Part shown: in pieces, positions 55,312 through 64,000 of the stretch
Position numbering within the stretch: position 1 is the stretch's first letter
Layout: the number at the start of each line of letters is the position of its first letter
DNA from: Defluviimonas sp. SAOS-178_SWC
Lineage (GTDB): Bacteria; Pseudomonadota; Alphaproteobacteria; Rhodobacterales; Rhodobacteraceae
Direction: 5' to 3'
Assembly: GCF_039830135.1 (NCBI RefSeq)
Contig: NZ_CP156081.1
Coordinates: 3,582,001 to 3,646,000, forward strand
Length of the DNA: 64,000 nucleotides
The notes under the pieces: model-generated
Database searches by the model: none
The model's input: the letters and a program-made list of their open reading frames with translations, nothing else
What the model was told of the DNA's origin: nothing
Program-made: the position numbers and the translations under genes

Positions 55312-56004
55312 ATGACCCCGCAGATAAAAGCGCTGTCCGTCCACCTGTTCACCGCGACCGGGGCCGTCTTGTCGATGCTGGCCATGCTCGCCGCGGTCAA
55401 GGCGGAATGGAGCCTGATGTTCCTCTGGCTCGTCGTCGCCCTTATCGTCGACGGGATCGACGGCCCGCTCGCCCGCCACTACCACGTCAAGACGAATTGG
55501 CCGACCTATGACGGGGTGCTTCTGGATCTCATCATCGACTACCTCACCTATGTCTTCATCCCGGCCTTCGCGCTTTTCCAATCCGGGCTCCTGCCCGGCT
55601 GGACCGGCTGGTGCGCGATCATCGTCATCACCTATGCGAGCGTGATCTACTTTGCCGACACGCGGATGAAGACGACCGACAATTCCTTTGCGGGTTTCCC
55701 GGCCTGTTGGAACATGGTGGTCATCGTTCTCTTCGCGCTGGAGCCCAATTTCTACCTGATGCTGGCGATCATCGTGGCGCTGGCGCTGACGATGTTCACC
55801 AACCTGAAATTCGTCCATCCCGTGCGGACCGAACGCTGGCGCTGGATCACGCTTCCGGTAGCGCTCGCCTGGACGGCCTTCGCCGGCCGCGCGGCCTGGG
55901 TCGATTTCGCGGCCGGCGACCTTGCCCATTGGGGGCTCGGGCTGACCTCGGTCTACCTGCTTCTCGCCGGAATCGCCCAGCAGATCTTTCCCGAACGCGC
56001 GTAA
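55312..56004 (+). CDS. pcs: phosphatidylcholine synthase (CDP-alcohol phosphatidyltransferase)
   Basis: A 230-residue polytopic enzyme that joins choline to CDP-diacylglycerol, giving phosphatidylcholine. The family catalytic motif is DGIDGPLARHYHVK followed by DGVLLDLIIDYLTY, the Asp cluster of the CDP-alcohol transferases in the spacing of Pcs. About six membrane helices. Found in alphaproteobacteria that contain phosphatidylcholine. It starts 23 bases after xerC. Confidence 0.93.
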   Translation: MTPQIKALSVHLFTATGAVLSMLAMLAAVKAEWSLMFLWLVVALIVDGIDGPLARHYHVKTNWPTYDGVLLDLIIDYLTYVFIPAFALFQSGLLPGWTGWCAIIVITYASVIYFADTRMKTTDNSFAGFPACWNMVVIVLFALEPNFYLMLAIIVALALTMFTNLKFVHPVRTERWRWITLPVALAWTAFAGRAAWVDFAAGDLAHWGLGLTSVYLLLAGIAQQIFPERA

Positions 56005-56007
56005 GCG

Positions 56008-56844
56008 TCAGATCCGCGTCAGGATCACACCCGCCGCGATCAGCCCGACCGAGACCGCCTTCGCCCGTGTCATGCGCTCACGGAAAAGTAGCCAGCCGAT
56101 GAGAACCGCGAAGAGGATCGACGTCTCGCGCAGGGCCGCGACAAGCGCGATCGGGGCGAGGGTCATCGCCCAGACCGCGACCGCGTAAGAGCCGTAGGAC
56201 GCCGCCGCCGCAAGGCTGCCCATCGCCCAGACCCTGCGCCCCGAGGGCAGCGAGGACCGGCCGCGCAGCGCCAGCATCGCGGCGGCAAAGATCACCCCGT
56301 CGATCACGAAAAGCCAGCCGACGAAGACCGTCGCGTTCTCCGCCACCCGCGCGCCAAGCCCGTCCACCAGCGTGTAACCCGCCGTCGCGCAGGCCGAACC
56401 GAAGGCGAAGGGCAGCATCCGGCGCGACTCGCCGCTGGTCCAGACGCCACGCGCGAGCAGGAGGATGCCGAACCCGAGGACGAGGATGCCCGCCGCCTCG
56501 GCAACCACCACGACCTCGCCGAGCCAGATGGCACCGACGAGAAGCGTGATCATCGGCGCGGTGCCGCGGGCAAGCGGATAGACGCGGCTGAGGTCGCCAT
56601 GCTCGTAGGCAAAGGTCAGGAAGATCTTGTAGGCCGAATGGATCGCGCCGGACGCCAGAAGCCAAGGCCAGACTGCCGCTGCCGGGACCGGCTGGGTCGC
56701 CGCGACGGCGACACCGATCAGGCCCTGGACGCCCGACAGGACCATCATCGTTCCGACCCTGCTCGCGCCAACCCGCACAAGCGCGTTCCAGGTCGCGTGA
56801 AGGAGGGCGGCCGCGAGGACGGAGAGAAAGACGGTGAGCGACAT
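56008..56844 (-). CDS. EamA family transporter
   Basis: A 278-residue membrane protein with about ten helices formed by two EamA repeats. Start ATG 56844 begins MSLTVFLSVLAAALLHATWNALVR, the typical first helix; upstream codons are basic and lie outside the family. Substrate unknown. The stop lies three bases from the pcs stop (convergent). Confidence 0.9.
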   Translation of the reverse strand: MSLTVFLSVLAAALLHATWNALVRVGASRVGTMMVLSGVQGLIGVAVAATQPVPAAAVWPWLLASGAIHSAYKIFLTFAYEHGDLSRVYPLARGTAPMITLLVGAIWLGEVVVVAEAAGILVLGFGILLLARGVWTSGESRRMLPFAFGSACATAGYTLVDGLGARVAENATVFVGWLFVIDGVIFAAAMLALRGRSSLPSGRRVWAMGSLAAAASYGSYAVAVWAMTLAPIALVAALRETSILFAVLIGWLLFRERMTRAKAVSVGLIAAGVILTRI

Positions 56845-57097
56845 CGCGGACCTCCGGCCCTGACGCCTATCCGCGCCTTCGAACTTCCGCAAGCGGGACC
56901 GTCGGCCTTCAGCCGCCTTGCGCGTTGGCGGGCGCTCAAACCCTTGAAAAACAATCACCCCGCGACAGTCATCTGCGGGAACGAAGGGGTGCGCATATTC
57001 GCTCGCGCCGCGCCGCCCGCACCCAGCTTAGAATCGTTCCAAACCTTGACTCCACCCGGTCCCGGGCGCATATCTGACCAGCAACGGAGGCGACCCC

Positions 57098-57658
57098 ATG
57101 TTCATCCAGACCGAATCCACGCCGAACCCCGCAACGCTCAAGTTTCTGCCGGGCCTCGCGGTGCTGGACAGCGGCACAGCCGACTTCCCGGCCCCCGATA
57201 CGGCGGCGAAATCCCCGCTCGCCCGCCGCATCTTCGCGGTCGACGGCGTCACCGGGGTCTTTCTCGGCAACGATTTCGTCACCGTGACCAAGGCCGAGGC
57301 CACGCTCTGGGAGCATATCAAGCCCGCGATCCTCGGCGCGATCATGGAACATTTCCAGTCCGGCCAGCCGGTGATCGAGGGCGAGCGCGCGGAAAGCGCC
57401 CACGCCGCGCATGATGGGCCGGACAGCGATATCGTCAAGCAGATCAAGGAACTCCTCGACACCCGCGTGCGCCCCGCCGTGGCGCAGGACGGCGGCGACA
57501 TCACCTTCCACGGCTTCGACCGGGGCATCGTCTACCTGCACATGCAGGGCGCCTGCGCCGGTTGCCCGTCCTCGACCCTGACGCTGAAGATGGGGATCGA
57601 GAACCTGCTGCGGCACTACATCCCCGAAGTGGTCGAGGTGCGGCCGGTCGCGGCCTGA
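57098..57658 (+). CDS. NifU family Fe-S cluster scaffold protein
   Basis: A 186-residue protein of the Nfu type: N-terminal domain begins MFIQTESTPNPATLKFLPG, and the C-terminal NifU domain carries the cluster-binding CAGCPSS (CxxC). It delivers Fe-S clusters to target enzymes. Three bases separate it from tsaB. Confidence 0.95.
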   Translation: MFIQTESTPNPATLKFLPGLAVLDSGTADFPAPDTAAKSPLARRIFAVDGVTGVFLGNDFVTVTKAEATLWEHIKPAILGAIMEHFQSGQPVIEGERAESAHAAHDGPDSDIVKQIKELLDTRVRPAVAQDGGDITFHGFDRGIVYLHMQGACAGCPSSTLTLKMGIENLLRHYIPEVVEVRPVAA

Positions 57659-57661
57659 GGA

Positions 57662-58267
57662 ATGGCCGACCCGCTGATCCTGGCCTTCGACACATCGGCC
57701 GCGCATTGCGCGGCCGCTTTGCTGTCGGGCGACATCGTGCTTGCCGCCCGGTCCGAGGAGATGGGGCGCGGCCAGGCCGAACGGCTGATGCCACTTCTGG
57801 AAGAACTCCTCTTCGAAACGGGCAAGAGCTGGACCGATCTCGACGCGCTCGGGGTCGGCACCGGGCCGGGCAACTTCACCGGCATCCGCATCTCGGTCGC
57901 AGCCGCACGGGGCCTTGCGCTCGCTCTGGATATCCCCGCCGTCGGGGTCAACGGCTTCGACGCCCGCGCCTGCGGAGAGGCGACATCCCCGGTCTTGATC
58001 GCCATCGAGGCGCCGCGCGCGATGGTCTACCTGCAACGGCGGGATGGGAACGCGGCAGAGCCCGAACTTCGCCCGGCCGCCGACATCGGCGCGCTCGATG
58101 CGCCGGTCCTGTGGCTCTCCGACCTGCCAGGGGCAGAGATGGCGGCGCGCATCGCCCACGTGGCGCGCGACCGAAGGGGCGAGAAACAGCCCCGCCCCGC
58201 CCCCCTCTACCTGCGACCCGCCGATGCCGCGCCAATGCGCGACGCGCCGCCGGTGATCCTGCCGTGA
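57662..58267 (+). CDS. tsaB: tRNA threonylcarbamoyladenosine biosynthesis protein TsaB
   Basis: A 201-residue protein of the TsaB family, partner of TsaD in making t6A37 of tRNAs. ILAFDTSAAHCAAALL and GVGTGPGNFTGIRISVAAARGLALAL are the family signatures. It overlaps rimI by four bases. Confidence 0.95.
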   Translation: MADPLILAFDTSAAHCAAALLSGDIVLAARSEEMGRGQAERLMPLLEELLFETGKSWTDLDALGVGTGPGNFTGIRISVAAARGLALALDIPAVGVNGFDARACGEATSPVLIAIEAPRAMVYLQRRDGNAAEPELRPAADIGALDAPVLWLSDLPGAEMAARIAHVARDRRGEKQPRPAPLYLRPADAAPMRDAPPVILP

Positions 58268-58689
58268 CCGGCCAGACCGATCCGGTCGAACTGGCTGCGA
58301 TCCATGCCGAGAGTTTTACCGTGCCGCGCCCCTGGGGCGCCGATGAAATCGCCGGGACCCTGACCCAGCCGGGCAGCTTCCTCTTGACCGCCGCCGACGG
58401 TTTCCTGATCGGAAGGGTCATCGCGGGCGAGGCCGAACTCCTGACCCTCGCCGTCCGCCCCGCCGGGCGCAGGCGGGGCACGGGCGCCCTGCTCGTGGGC
58501 GCGTTCCTCGACGCGTCCCGCGTGCAAAAGGCGGAGCGCGCCTTTCTCGAAGTGGCCGCCGACAACGCCGCAGCCCGTGCGCTCTACCGTCGCGCGGGCT
58601 TTTCCGAGGCGGGGCGCAGGCGGGCTTACTATCGCACCCCGGACGGTGTCGCGGTCGATGCGATCGTGATGTCTCTCGATCTCGGCTGA
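58264..58689 (+). CDS. rimI: ribosomal protein S18-alanine N-acetyltransferase-like protein RimI
   Basis: A 141-residue GNAT-fold acetyltransferase. It starts with GTG at 58264 inside the tsaB stop; the longer frame upstream is antisense-like and has no domain. The acetyl-CoA motif is LAVRPAGRRRGTGALLVGAFL, and ALYRRAGFSEAGRRRAYYRT is the C-terminal motif of RimI. Position after tsaB is the usual one. Confidence 0.88.
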   Translation: MTGQTDPVELAAIHAESFTVPRPWGADEIAGTLTQPGSFLLTAADGFLIGRVIAGEAELLTLAVRPAGRRRGTGALLVGAFLDASRVQKAERAFLEVAADNAAARALYRRAGFSEAGRRRAYYRTPDGVAVDAIVMSLDLG

Positions 58690-58704
58690 TTCCCGGCAAT
58701 CTCG

Positions 58705-58720
58705 TTGACCAAAAGGTCAA
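58705..58720. promoter_or_regulatory. perfect palindrome upstream of the nucleoside ABC operon (RutR-like operator)
   Basis: TTGACC-AAAA-GGTCAA. The E. coli RutR consensus is TTGACCANNTGGTCAA, which differs from this site at one fixed position. A TetR-family repressor of nucleobase catabolism is a reasonable candidate. No regulator gene lies in the window. Confidence 0.6.
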
Positions 58721-58749
58721 ACTGCCGCCCCGTCACCGTCAAATAGCTA

Positions 58750-58778
58750 TTGACCGACTTCGACGCTTACGCGCTAAT
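58750..58778 (+). promoter_or_regulatory. possible sigma-70 promoter of the nucleoside ABC operon
   Basis: TTGACC (58750-58755), 17 bases, then GCTAAT (58773-58778), which matches four of six positions of TATAAT. It lies 30 bases to the right of the palindrome and 80 before the start of the operon. Confidence 0.4.
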
Positions 58779-58858
58779 CGTGGGAATCCGCGCGTGACCG
58801 GCCTCCGCACTGGACCACCGCGGACGCGGATCAACAGATTACCAACCGGGAGTTTTCC

Positions 58859-59854
58859 ATGACCCTTATGCAGAAATTCCTCGGCGCGGCCGCTGGCCTG
58901 GCGCTGACCTCGGGTGCGGCGCTGGCCGATCCGGCGATCATCTACGACCTCGGCGGCAAGTTCGACAAGTCGTTCAATGAGGCCGCTTATGGTGGGGCCG
59001 AGCGCTGGAAGGCGGAGACCGGCGGCACCTACAAAGAGCTGGAAATGCAGTCCGAGGCCCAGCGCGAACAGGCGCTGCGCCGCCTGGCCGAGGCCGGCGC
59101 CAACCCGGTCGTGATGACCGGCTTTGCCTTCGGAGACGTCCTCAACACCGTCGCGCCCGACTTCCCCGACACCAAGTTCGCGATCATCGACATGGTCGTC
59201 GATCAGCCGAACGTGAAATCGGTGGTCTTCAATGAGCATGAGGGCTCCTACCTCGTCGGCATGATGGCTGCGCTCGCCTCGAAAACCGGCACGGTCGGCT
59301 TCATCGGCGGCATGGACATCCCGCTGATCCGCAAGTTCGGCTGCGGTTATGCCGAAGGCGTGAAGGCGGTGAACCCGAATGCGACCGTGGTGATGAACAT
59401 GACCGGCACGACGCCCTCGGCCTGGAACGACCCGGTGAAGGGCGCGGAACTCGCCAAGGCGCAGAAGAGCCAGGGCGCCGACGTGATCTATGCCGCCGCC
59501 GGCGGTACCGGGATCGGCGTTCTCCAGGCCGCCGCCGACGAGGGGATCCTTTCGATCGGCGTCGACAGCAACCAGAACTATCTGCATCCCGGCCAGGTCC
59601 TGACCTCGATGCTGAAGCGGGTGGACAACGCTGTCTACGAAGCCTTCAAGGAAGGCACCGACCTGCAGCCCGGCATCAACGTCATGGGCCTTGCCAACGA
59701 CGGCGTCGGCTATGCGATGGACGACAACAACGCCTCTCTGGTGACGCCGGAGATGCAGGCGGCGGTCGATGCCGCGGCCGAGAAGATCAAGTCGGGCGAG
59801 ATCGTGGTCCACGATTACATGGCCGACAATACCTGCCCGTCCGCGTCGTTCTGA
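58859..59854 (+). CDS. BMP family ABC transporter substrate-binding protein (nucleoside)
   Basis: A 331-residue periplasmic binding protein of the BMP/Med family. Signal peptide about residues 1-23 (AAGLALTSGAALA), then the ligand domains with IIYDLGGKFDKSFNEAAYGG, MVVDQPNVKSVVFNEHEGSYLVGMMAAL and GSDVIYAAAGGTG-like regions. The family binds nucleosides; a purine nucleoside is likely because a purine-nucleoside phosphorylase follows the operon. GGGAG is correctly spaced before the ATG. Coupled to the ATPase by TGATG. Confidence 0.93.
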   Translation: MTLMQKFLGAAAGLALTSGAALADPAIIYDLGGKFDKSFNEAAYGGAERWKAETGGTYKELEMQSEAQREQALRRLAEAGANPVVMTGFAFGDVLNTVAPDFPDTKFAIIDMVVDQPNVKSVVFNEHEGSYLVGMMAALASKTGTVGFIGGMDIPLIRKFGCGYAEGVKAVNPNATVVMNMTGTTPSAWNDPVKGAELAKAQKSQGADVIYAAAGGTGIGVLQAAADEGILSIGVDSNQNYLHPGQVLTSMLKRVDNAVYEAFKEGTDLQPGINVMGLANDGVGYAMDDNNASLVTPEMQAAVDAAAEKIKSGEIVVHDYMADNTCPSASF

Positions 59855-61422
59855 TGACGCCGGGCGAAGACAAGGGGCGGCCGGAAACGGCCGCCCCCTT
59901 TGCCATCGAGTTGCGCGGGATATCGAAAGCCTTCGGGTCGGTGCAGGCCAACAAGGACATTTCGATCCAGGTGGCGAAGGGCACGATCCACGGCATCATC
60001 GGCGAAAACGGTGCCGGGAAATCCACGCTGATGTCGATCCTCTACGGTTTCTACAAAGCCGACTCGGGCGAGATCTTCATCAACGGCCGGAAGACCGAAA
60101 TCCCCGACAGCCAGGCCGCGATCCGCGCCGGCATCGGCATGGTCTTCCAGCATTTCAAGCTGGTGCAGAATTTCACGGTGCTGGAGAACGTCATTCTCGG
60201 CGCCGAAGACGGCGCGCTCCTGCGCCCCTCGCTCGCCAAGGCGCGGGCCGTGCTCGGCGAACTCGCGCGCGAATACGAACTTGACGTCGACCCCGAGGAG
60301 GTGATCGAGGAACTGAGCGTCGGCCACCAGCAGCGGGTGGAGATCCTGAAGGCGCTTTACCGCCATGCCGATATTCTCATCCTCGACGAACCGACCGGGG
60401 TGCTGACGCCCGACGAGGCGGACCATTTGTTCCGTATTCTCAAGGGATTGAAGGAACAGGGCAAGACCATCATCCTGATCACCCACAAGCTTCGCGAGAT
60501 CATGGAGATCACCGACACGGTGAGCGTCATGCGACGGGGTGAGATGACGGCGACGGTGAAGACCGCCGGGACGAGCCCCGAACAACTGGCCGAACTGATG
60601 GTCGGCCGCAAGGTGCTGCTCGACGTGACGAAAGCCCCGGCCAAGCCGGGCAAGACCGTGCTGGAGGTCGAGAACCTGCGCGTCGTGGACGCCGACAAGG
60701 TGGAGCGGCTGAAAGGCATTTCCTTCACGATCCGCGCCGGAGAGATCCTCGGCATCGCCGGCGTCGCGGGAAACGGCCAGTCGGAGCTACTGGCCGTCCT
60801 CGGTGGCATCGCGTCCGGCACCGGCCATATCCGGCTGAACGGAGAGGAGCTTGACCTCACCGGCCAGCATTCCGACGGCCAGTCGCGCCGCGCCAAAGGC
60901 ATCTCGCACGTGCCCGAAGACCGCCAACATCTCGGCATGATCATGGACTTCGCCGCCTGGGAGAACATCGCCTTCGGCTATCACAACGATCCCGCCTATC
61001 AGAAGAACGCCCTTCTGATGGACAACGAGGCGATCCTTGAGGACACGAAGGGCAAGATGGAGCGCTTCGACGTGCGCCCGCCGATTCCCACGCTGCCCGC
61101 CAAGAGCTTTTCGGGCGGCAACCAGCAGAAGATCATCCTCGCGCGCGAGATCGAGCGGAACCCCGACCTCCTCCTCGTCGGGCAGCCGACTCGGGGCGTC
61201 GATATCGGCGCCATCGAGTTCATTCACAAGCGCATCGTGGAACTCAGGGATGCCGGCAAGGCGATCCTCCTCGTCAGCGTCGAGCTTGACGAGATCTTGG
61301 GCCTCGCCGACCGCATCGCGGTGATGTTCGACGGCCGCATCATGGGCGAACGCCTGCCCGATCAGACCAACGAGCGCGAGCTTGGCCTTCTGATGGCCGG
61401 CGTCGCCGGGGAGGCCGCCTGA
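59854..61422 (+). CDS. nucleoside ABC transporter ATP-binding protein (two-domain)
   Basis: A 522-residue tandem ATPase. First cassette: Walker [10 protein letters not shown], signature [11 protein letters not shown], Walker [12 protein letters not shown]. Second cassette: the P-loop is degenerate (GVAGNGQSE), as is usual in this RbsA-like group, with signature [15 protein letters not shown]. It drives the permease pair that follows. One-base overlap at both ends. Confidence 0.95.
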   Translation: MTPGEDKGRPETAAPFAIELRGISKAFGSVQANKDISIQVAKGTIHGIIGENGAGKSTLMSILYGFYKADSGEIFINGRKTEIPDSQAAIRAGIGMVFQHFKLVQNFTVLENVILGAEDGALLRPSLAKARAVLGELAREYELDVDPEEVIEELSVGHQQRVEILKALYRHADILILDEPTGVLTPDEADHLFRILKGLKEQGKTIILITHKLREIMEITDTVSVMRRGEMTATVKTAGTSPEQLAELMVGRKVLLDVTKAPAKPGKTVLEVENLRVVDADKVERLKGISFTIRAGEILGIAGVAGNGQSELLAVLGGIASGTGHIRLNGEELDLTGQHSDGQSRRAKGISHVPEDRQHLGMIMDFAAWENIAFGYHNDPAYQKNALLMDNEAILEDTKGKMERFDVRPPIPTLPAKSFSGGNQQKIILAREIERNPDLLLVGQPTRGVDIGAIEFIHKRIVELRDAGKAILLVSVELDEILGLADRIAVMFDGRIMGERLPDQTNERELGLLMAGVAGEAA

Positions 61423-62513
61423 TGACCCGCTTGCCGCGCTGGGCCGATCTCGTCCTTGTGCCCCTCATCAGCCTCCTTCTCGCCGGCATCATCTCGGCCC
61501 TCGTGATCCTCGCCATCGGGCAAAGCCCGTCCGAGGCGCTGAAGACGATGGTGATCGGGGCGGTCGGATCGCCCTATGCCTGGGGCTACACGCTTTACTA
61601 CGCGACGAGCTTCATCTTCACCGGCCTTGCCGTGACCGTCGCCTTTCATGCCTCTCTCTTCAACATCGGCGGCGAGGGGCAGGCGCAGCTTGGCGGGCTC
61701 GGCGTGGCGCTCGTCTGCCTGTCCCTGCCCTGGCCGCACTGGACGCTGGCGCTGCCCGCGGCGATGGTGGGCGCGGCGGTCTTCGGCGCGGCGTGGGCGG
61801 CGATCCCGGCCTATCTCCAGGCCAGGCGCGGCAGCCATATCGTCATCACCACGATCATGTTCAACTATATCGGCGCGGCGCTGATCATCTACATGCTGGT
61901 GAACGTGCTGCGCCCGCCGGGGCAGATGGACCCGGCCACCGCCCGCTTCCCCGAAGGCACCAAGCTGCCGACCCTGCACGAGATCCCCGGCCTTGGCCTG
62001 ATCTTCAACAAGCAGGTGCCGGCCAACGTGACGTTTTTCGTCGCTTTGATCGCCTGCTGGCTGATCTGGCTCCTCCTCTGGCGTACGCGGCTCGGCTATG
62101 AGATCCGCGCCTTCGGCAAGTCCGAAAAGGCCGCGATCTATGCCGGGATCCGGCCCGTGCGCATCACCATGATCGCGATGCTGATCTCGGGCGCTCTGGC
62201 CGGGCTCATGTCGATCAACAACGTGATGGGCGAAAGCGAGCGGCTCCTGCAGAACTCCGCCGAGGGGGCGGGCTTTATCGGCATCGCCGTGGCGCTGATG
62301 GGGCGCAACCATCCGGTCGGCGTCTTCCTGGCCGCGATCCTCTTCGGCTTCCTCTTCCAGGGCGGGGCGGAGCTTGGCCTCTGGACCTCGATCCCGATCG
62401 AGCTTCGGACCGTGGTGCAGGGCCTCGTGATCCTTTTCACCGGGGCGCTCGACCATATGGTGCGGATGCTCCTTGGCTTCTTCTTCCGGCCCCGGCCGCT
62501 GGGGGTGGCGTGA
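61422..62513 (+). CDS. nucleoside ABC transporter permease 1
   Basis: A 363-residue membrane protein of the BPD type 2 (LivH/RbsC-like) permease group with about ten helices. FNIGGEGQAQLGGLGV and GAGFIGIAVALMGRNHPVGV fit YufP-like proteins. It works as a heterodimer with the next gene product. The ATG overlaps the stop of the ATPase gene by one base. Confidence 0.94.
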   Translation: MTRLPRWADLVLVPLISLLLAGIISALVILAIGQSPSEALKTMVIGAVGSPYAWGYTLYYATSFIFTGLAVTVAFHASLFNIGGEGQAQLGGLGVALVCLSLPWPHWTLALPAAMVGAAVFGAAWAAIPAYLQARRGSHIVITTIMFNYIGAALIIYMLVNVLRPPGQMDPATARFPEGTKLPTLHEIPGLGLIFNKQVPANVTFFVALIACWLIWLLLWRTRLGYEIRAFGKSEKAAIYAGIRPVRITMIAMLISGALAGLMSINNVMGESERLLQNSAEGAGFIGIAVALMGRNHPVGVFLAAILFGFLFQGGAELGLWTSIPIELRTVVQGLVILFTGALDHMVRMLLGFFFRPRPLGVA

Positions 62514-63481
62514 TGGACTATGCGACGCTCCTCCAGATCCTCGACTCGACGATGCGGCTCGCCACACCGCTTCTCCTCGCCTGCCTTGCCGGCCTCTTTT
62601 CCGAACGGTCGGGGATCTTCGACATCGGGCTCGAGGGCAAGATGCTGATGGCGGCAATGTGCACCGGAGCGGTCGCGGCGATGACCGGGCAGGTCTGGCT
62701 CGGCGTGCTGGCCGGGATATTCGGGTCGATGCTCTTCGCCGGGGTCCACGGGTTCGCCTCGATCACCTTCCGGGGAAACCAGCTGATCTCCGGCGTCGCG
62801 CTCAATTTCGTGGCCTCGGGCATCACCGTTCTGATCGCGCAATCGCTCTTTCGGCAGGGCGGGCGCACCCCTCCCCTATCCGGCGACGCCCGCTTCAACC
62901 CGATCGCGCTGCCATTCGCGGACAGCCTGTCGAACGTCCCGCTGATCGGCCCCTTCTATTCCGAGGTCCTGTCCGGTCATACCGCGCTCGTCTATATCGG
63001 CCTTCTCTGCGTGCCCCTGACCTGGTGGGTTCTCTACCGCTCGCGCTTCGGCCTCCGGCTCAGGGCGGTGGGCGAGAACCCGGCCTCCGTCGATACCGCC
63101 GGGATTTCAGTCGTGCGCCTGCGCTATACCGCCGTCATGATCACTGGTATCCTGTGCGGCCTGGCGGGCGCCTACATGGCCGCCGGATTGCAGGCCGGGT
63201 TCGGCAAGGAGATGACGGCGGGACGCGGCTACATCGCTCTGGCTGCGCTGATCTTCGCGAAATGGCGGCCGTGGTATGCGCTGATGGCGACGCTGCTCTT
63301 CGGCTTCTTCCAGGCACTGGCGCTGCGCCCCGACGTGATCGCGAAGACGCTGCATTTCTCGATCCCGGTCCCGGCGCTCGACGCGCTTCCCTACATCCTC
63401 ACGGTGATCGTGCTGGCCGGCTTCGTCGGCCGCGCGATCCCGCCCCGCGCCGGAGGCGAACCCTATGTCAAGGAGCGCTGA
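62513..63481 (+). CDS. nucleoside ABC transporter permease 2
   Basis: A 322-residue permease partner of the YufQ type. The motif GIFDIGLEGKMLMAAMCTGAVAAM and GRGYIALAALIFAKWRPW are visible. The start ATG at 62513 shares one base with the stop of permease 1; a GTG directly before it is also possible. Its 3' end overlaps the purine-nucleoside phosphorylase gene by 17 bases. Confidence 0.93.
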   Translation: MDYATLLQILDSTMRLATPLLLACLAGLFSERSGIFDIGLEGKMLMAAMCTGAVAAMTGQVWLGVLAGIFGSMLFAGVHGFASITFRGNQLISGVALNFVASGITVLIAQSLFRQGGRTPPLSGDARFNPIALPFADSLSNVPLIGPFYSEVLSGHTALVYIGLLCVPLTWWVLYRSRFGLRLRAVGENPASVDTAGISVVRLRYTAVMITGILCGLAGAYMAAGLQAGFGKEMTAGRGYIALAALIFAKWRPWYALMATLLFGFFQALALRPDVIAKTLHFSIPVPALDALPYILTVIVLAGFVGRAIPPRAGGEPYVKER

Positions 63482-64000
63482 GCTTGCCCGGATCGTCCGC
63501 GACCGCGCCGGGGCGGAGCCGGTCAGCCACGGCCTGATCCTCGGCTCCGGCCTCGGCCACATCGCGGGCGAGGTCGCGGGCGCGGCCATCGACTATGCCG
63601 ACCTGCCGGACTTTCCCCATGCGGGCGTTTCGGGGCACAACCCGAAGCTCGCCGTCGGCATGCTGGAAGGCCGCCGGGTCGCGGTTTTCGGCGGCCGCGC
63701 GCATTACTACGAAAGCGGACGGGCGGACGCGATGCGGTTGCCGCTGGAGGTCTTGAAGGCATTGGGCGCGGAGCGGTTGATCGTCACCAATGCCGCCGGC
63801 TCCCTCGTGCCCGCGACCCCGCCGGGATCGCTGATGATGCTTTCCGACCACATCAACTTTTCCGGGCTGAACCCCCTGATCGGAGAACCGACCGACGCCC
63901 GCTTCGTCCCGATGACGGACGCCCACGATCCGGCGATGCGGGCGGCCCTGCGCGCCGCGGCAACGGCCGAGGGTGTGGAGATGGCGGAAGGCGTCTACGC
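63465..64000 (+). CDS. punA: purine-nucleoside phosphorylase (C-terminus beyond window)
   Basis: Open from ATG 63465 to the window edge, 178 complete codons. GGAGG stands eight bases before the ATG. The N-terminal SHGLILGSGLGHIAGEVAG (phosphate loop), DFPHAGVSGHNPKLAVGMLEGRRVAVFGGRAHYYESGRA and LIVTNAAGSL are those of trimeric PNP (type II), which splits purine nucleosides into base and ribose-1-phosphate. It shares the transcript of the ABC importer, so imported nucleosides are cut at once. The rest of the gene is missing only because the window ends. Confidence 0.92.
   Translation, partial: MSRSAELARIVRDRAGAEPVSHGLILGSGLGHIAGEVAGAAIDYADLPDFPHAGVSGHNPKLAVGMLEGRRVAVFGGRAHYYESGRADAMRLPLEVLKALGAERLIVTNAAGSLVPATPPGSLMMLSDHINFSGLNPLIGEPTDARFVPMTDAHDPAMRAALRAAATAEGVEMAEGVY

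Overview
The window reads as ordinary, gene-dense chromosome of a high-GC alphaproteobacterium, most probably a member of the Rhodobacteraceae. The evidence is the GC-rich third codon positions, a Tad/Cpa pilus locus of rhodobacteral type (OmpA-like lipoprotein next to the secretin, Flp pilins with a VTVDW signature), a Pcs-type phosphatidylcholine synthase, and the gene orders fhs-folD-folD, tolQRAB-pal-cpoB-tilS-ftsH, fsa/DUF484/xerC and nifU-tsaB-rimI. I see no rRNA, tRNA, CRISPR, transposon or prophage. The taxonomic call is inference from gene content.

Region by region. 68-3517: an M48 metalloprotease lipoprotein, a small conserved protein, a HAD-UbiA fusion and a lytic transglycosylase. 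3748-15896: a Tad (Flp) pilus locus, consisting of three practically identical flp pilin genes, a divergent fourth, cpaB, cpaC plus an OmpA-like lipoprotein, then cpaE-cpaF-tadB-tadC, two TPR lipoproteins and a TadV-type prepilin peptidase. 15866-19734: a convergent polytopic membrane protein, then a coupled AAA ATPase and 6PGDH-fold dehydrogenase. 19855-23473: a DEXH helicase, PdeM phosphoesterase and hotdog thioesterase. 23476-27093: a one-carbon folate operon (fhs and two folD paralogues). 27595-37428: a methyltransferase, ftsH, tilS and the Tol-Pal system with ybgC.

37626-47563: a bactofilin, a methyltransferase, ruvCAB, a DUF1127 protein, prmA, an acetyltransferase, msrA, and abutting MATE and MFS transporters. 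47741-50566: a YeeE/YedE membrane protein and an operon of a Yx(FWY)xxD secreted protein, an ECF sigma factor and an anti-sigma factor. 50574-58689: priA, a transaldolase-family aldolase, DUF484, xerC, pcs, an EamA transporter, nifU-like, tsaB and rimI. 58859-64000: a BMP-family nucleoside ABC importer operon running into a purine-nucleoside phosphorylase cut by the window edge; a palindrome resembling the RutR operator lies upstream.

The most interesting signals are these. (1) A shared upstream element, ACGA-N5/7-GCCCAA followed by a TGyCA-containing half-site, lies about 100-130 bp before each of the four flp genes and before cpaE, and marks a candidate pilus regulon. (2) The flp array is a recent triplication with mosaic variants, which suggests gene conversion. 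(3) The second FolD paralogue has lost the catalytic lysine (Gln at position 53) and has Glu in place of the active-site Asp (position 120), so it is probably not a normal bifunctional FolD. (4) A hairpin-plus-tail intergenic repeat occurs at two loci in opposite orientations. No completely novel multi-gene system is evident.
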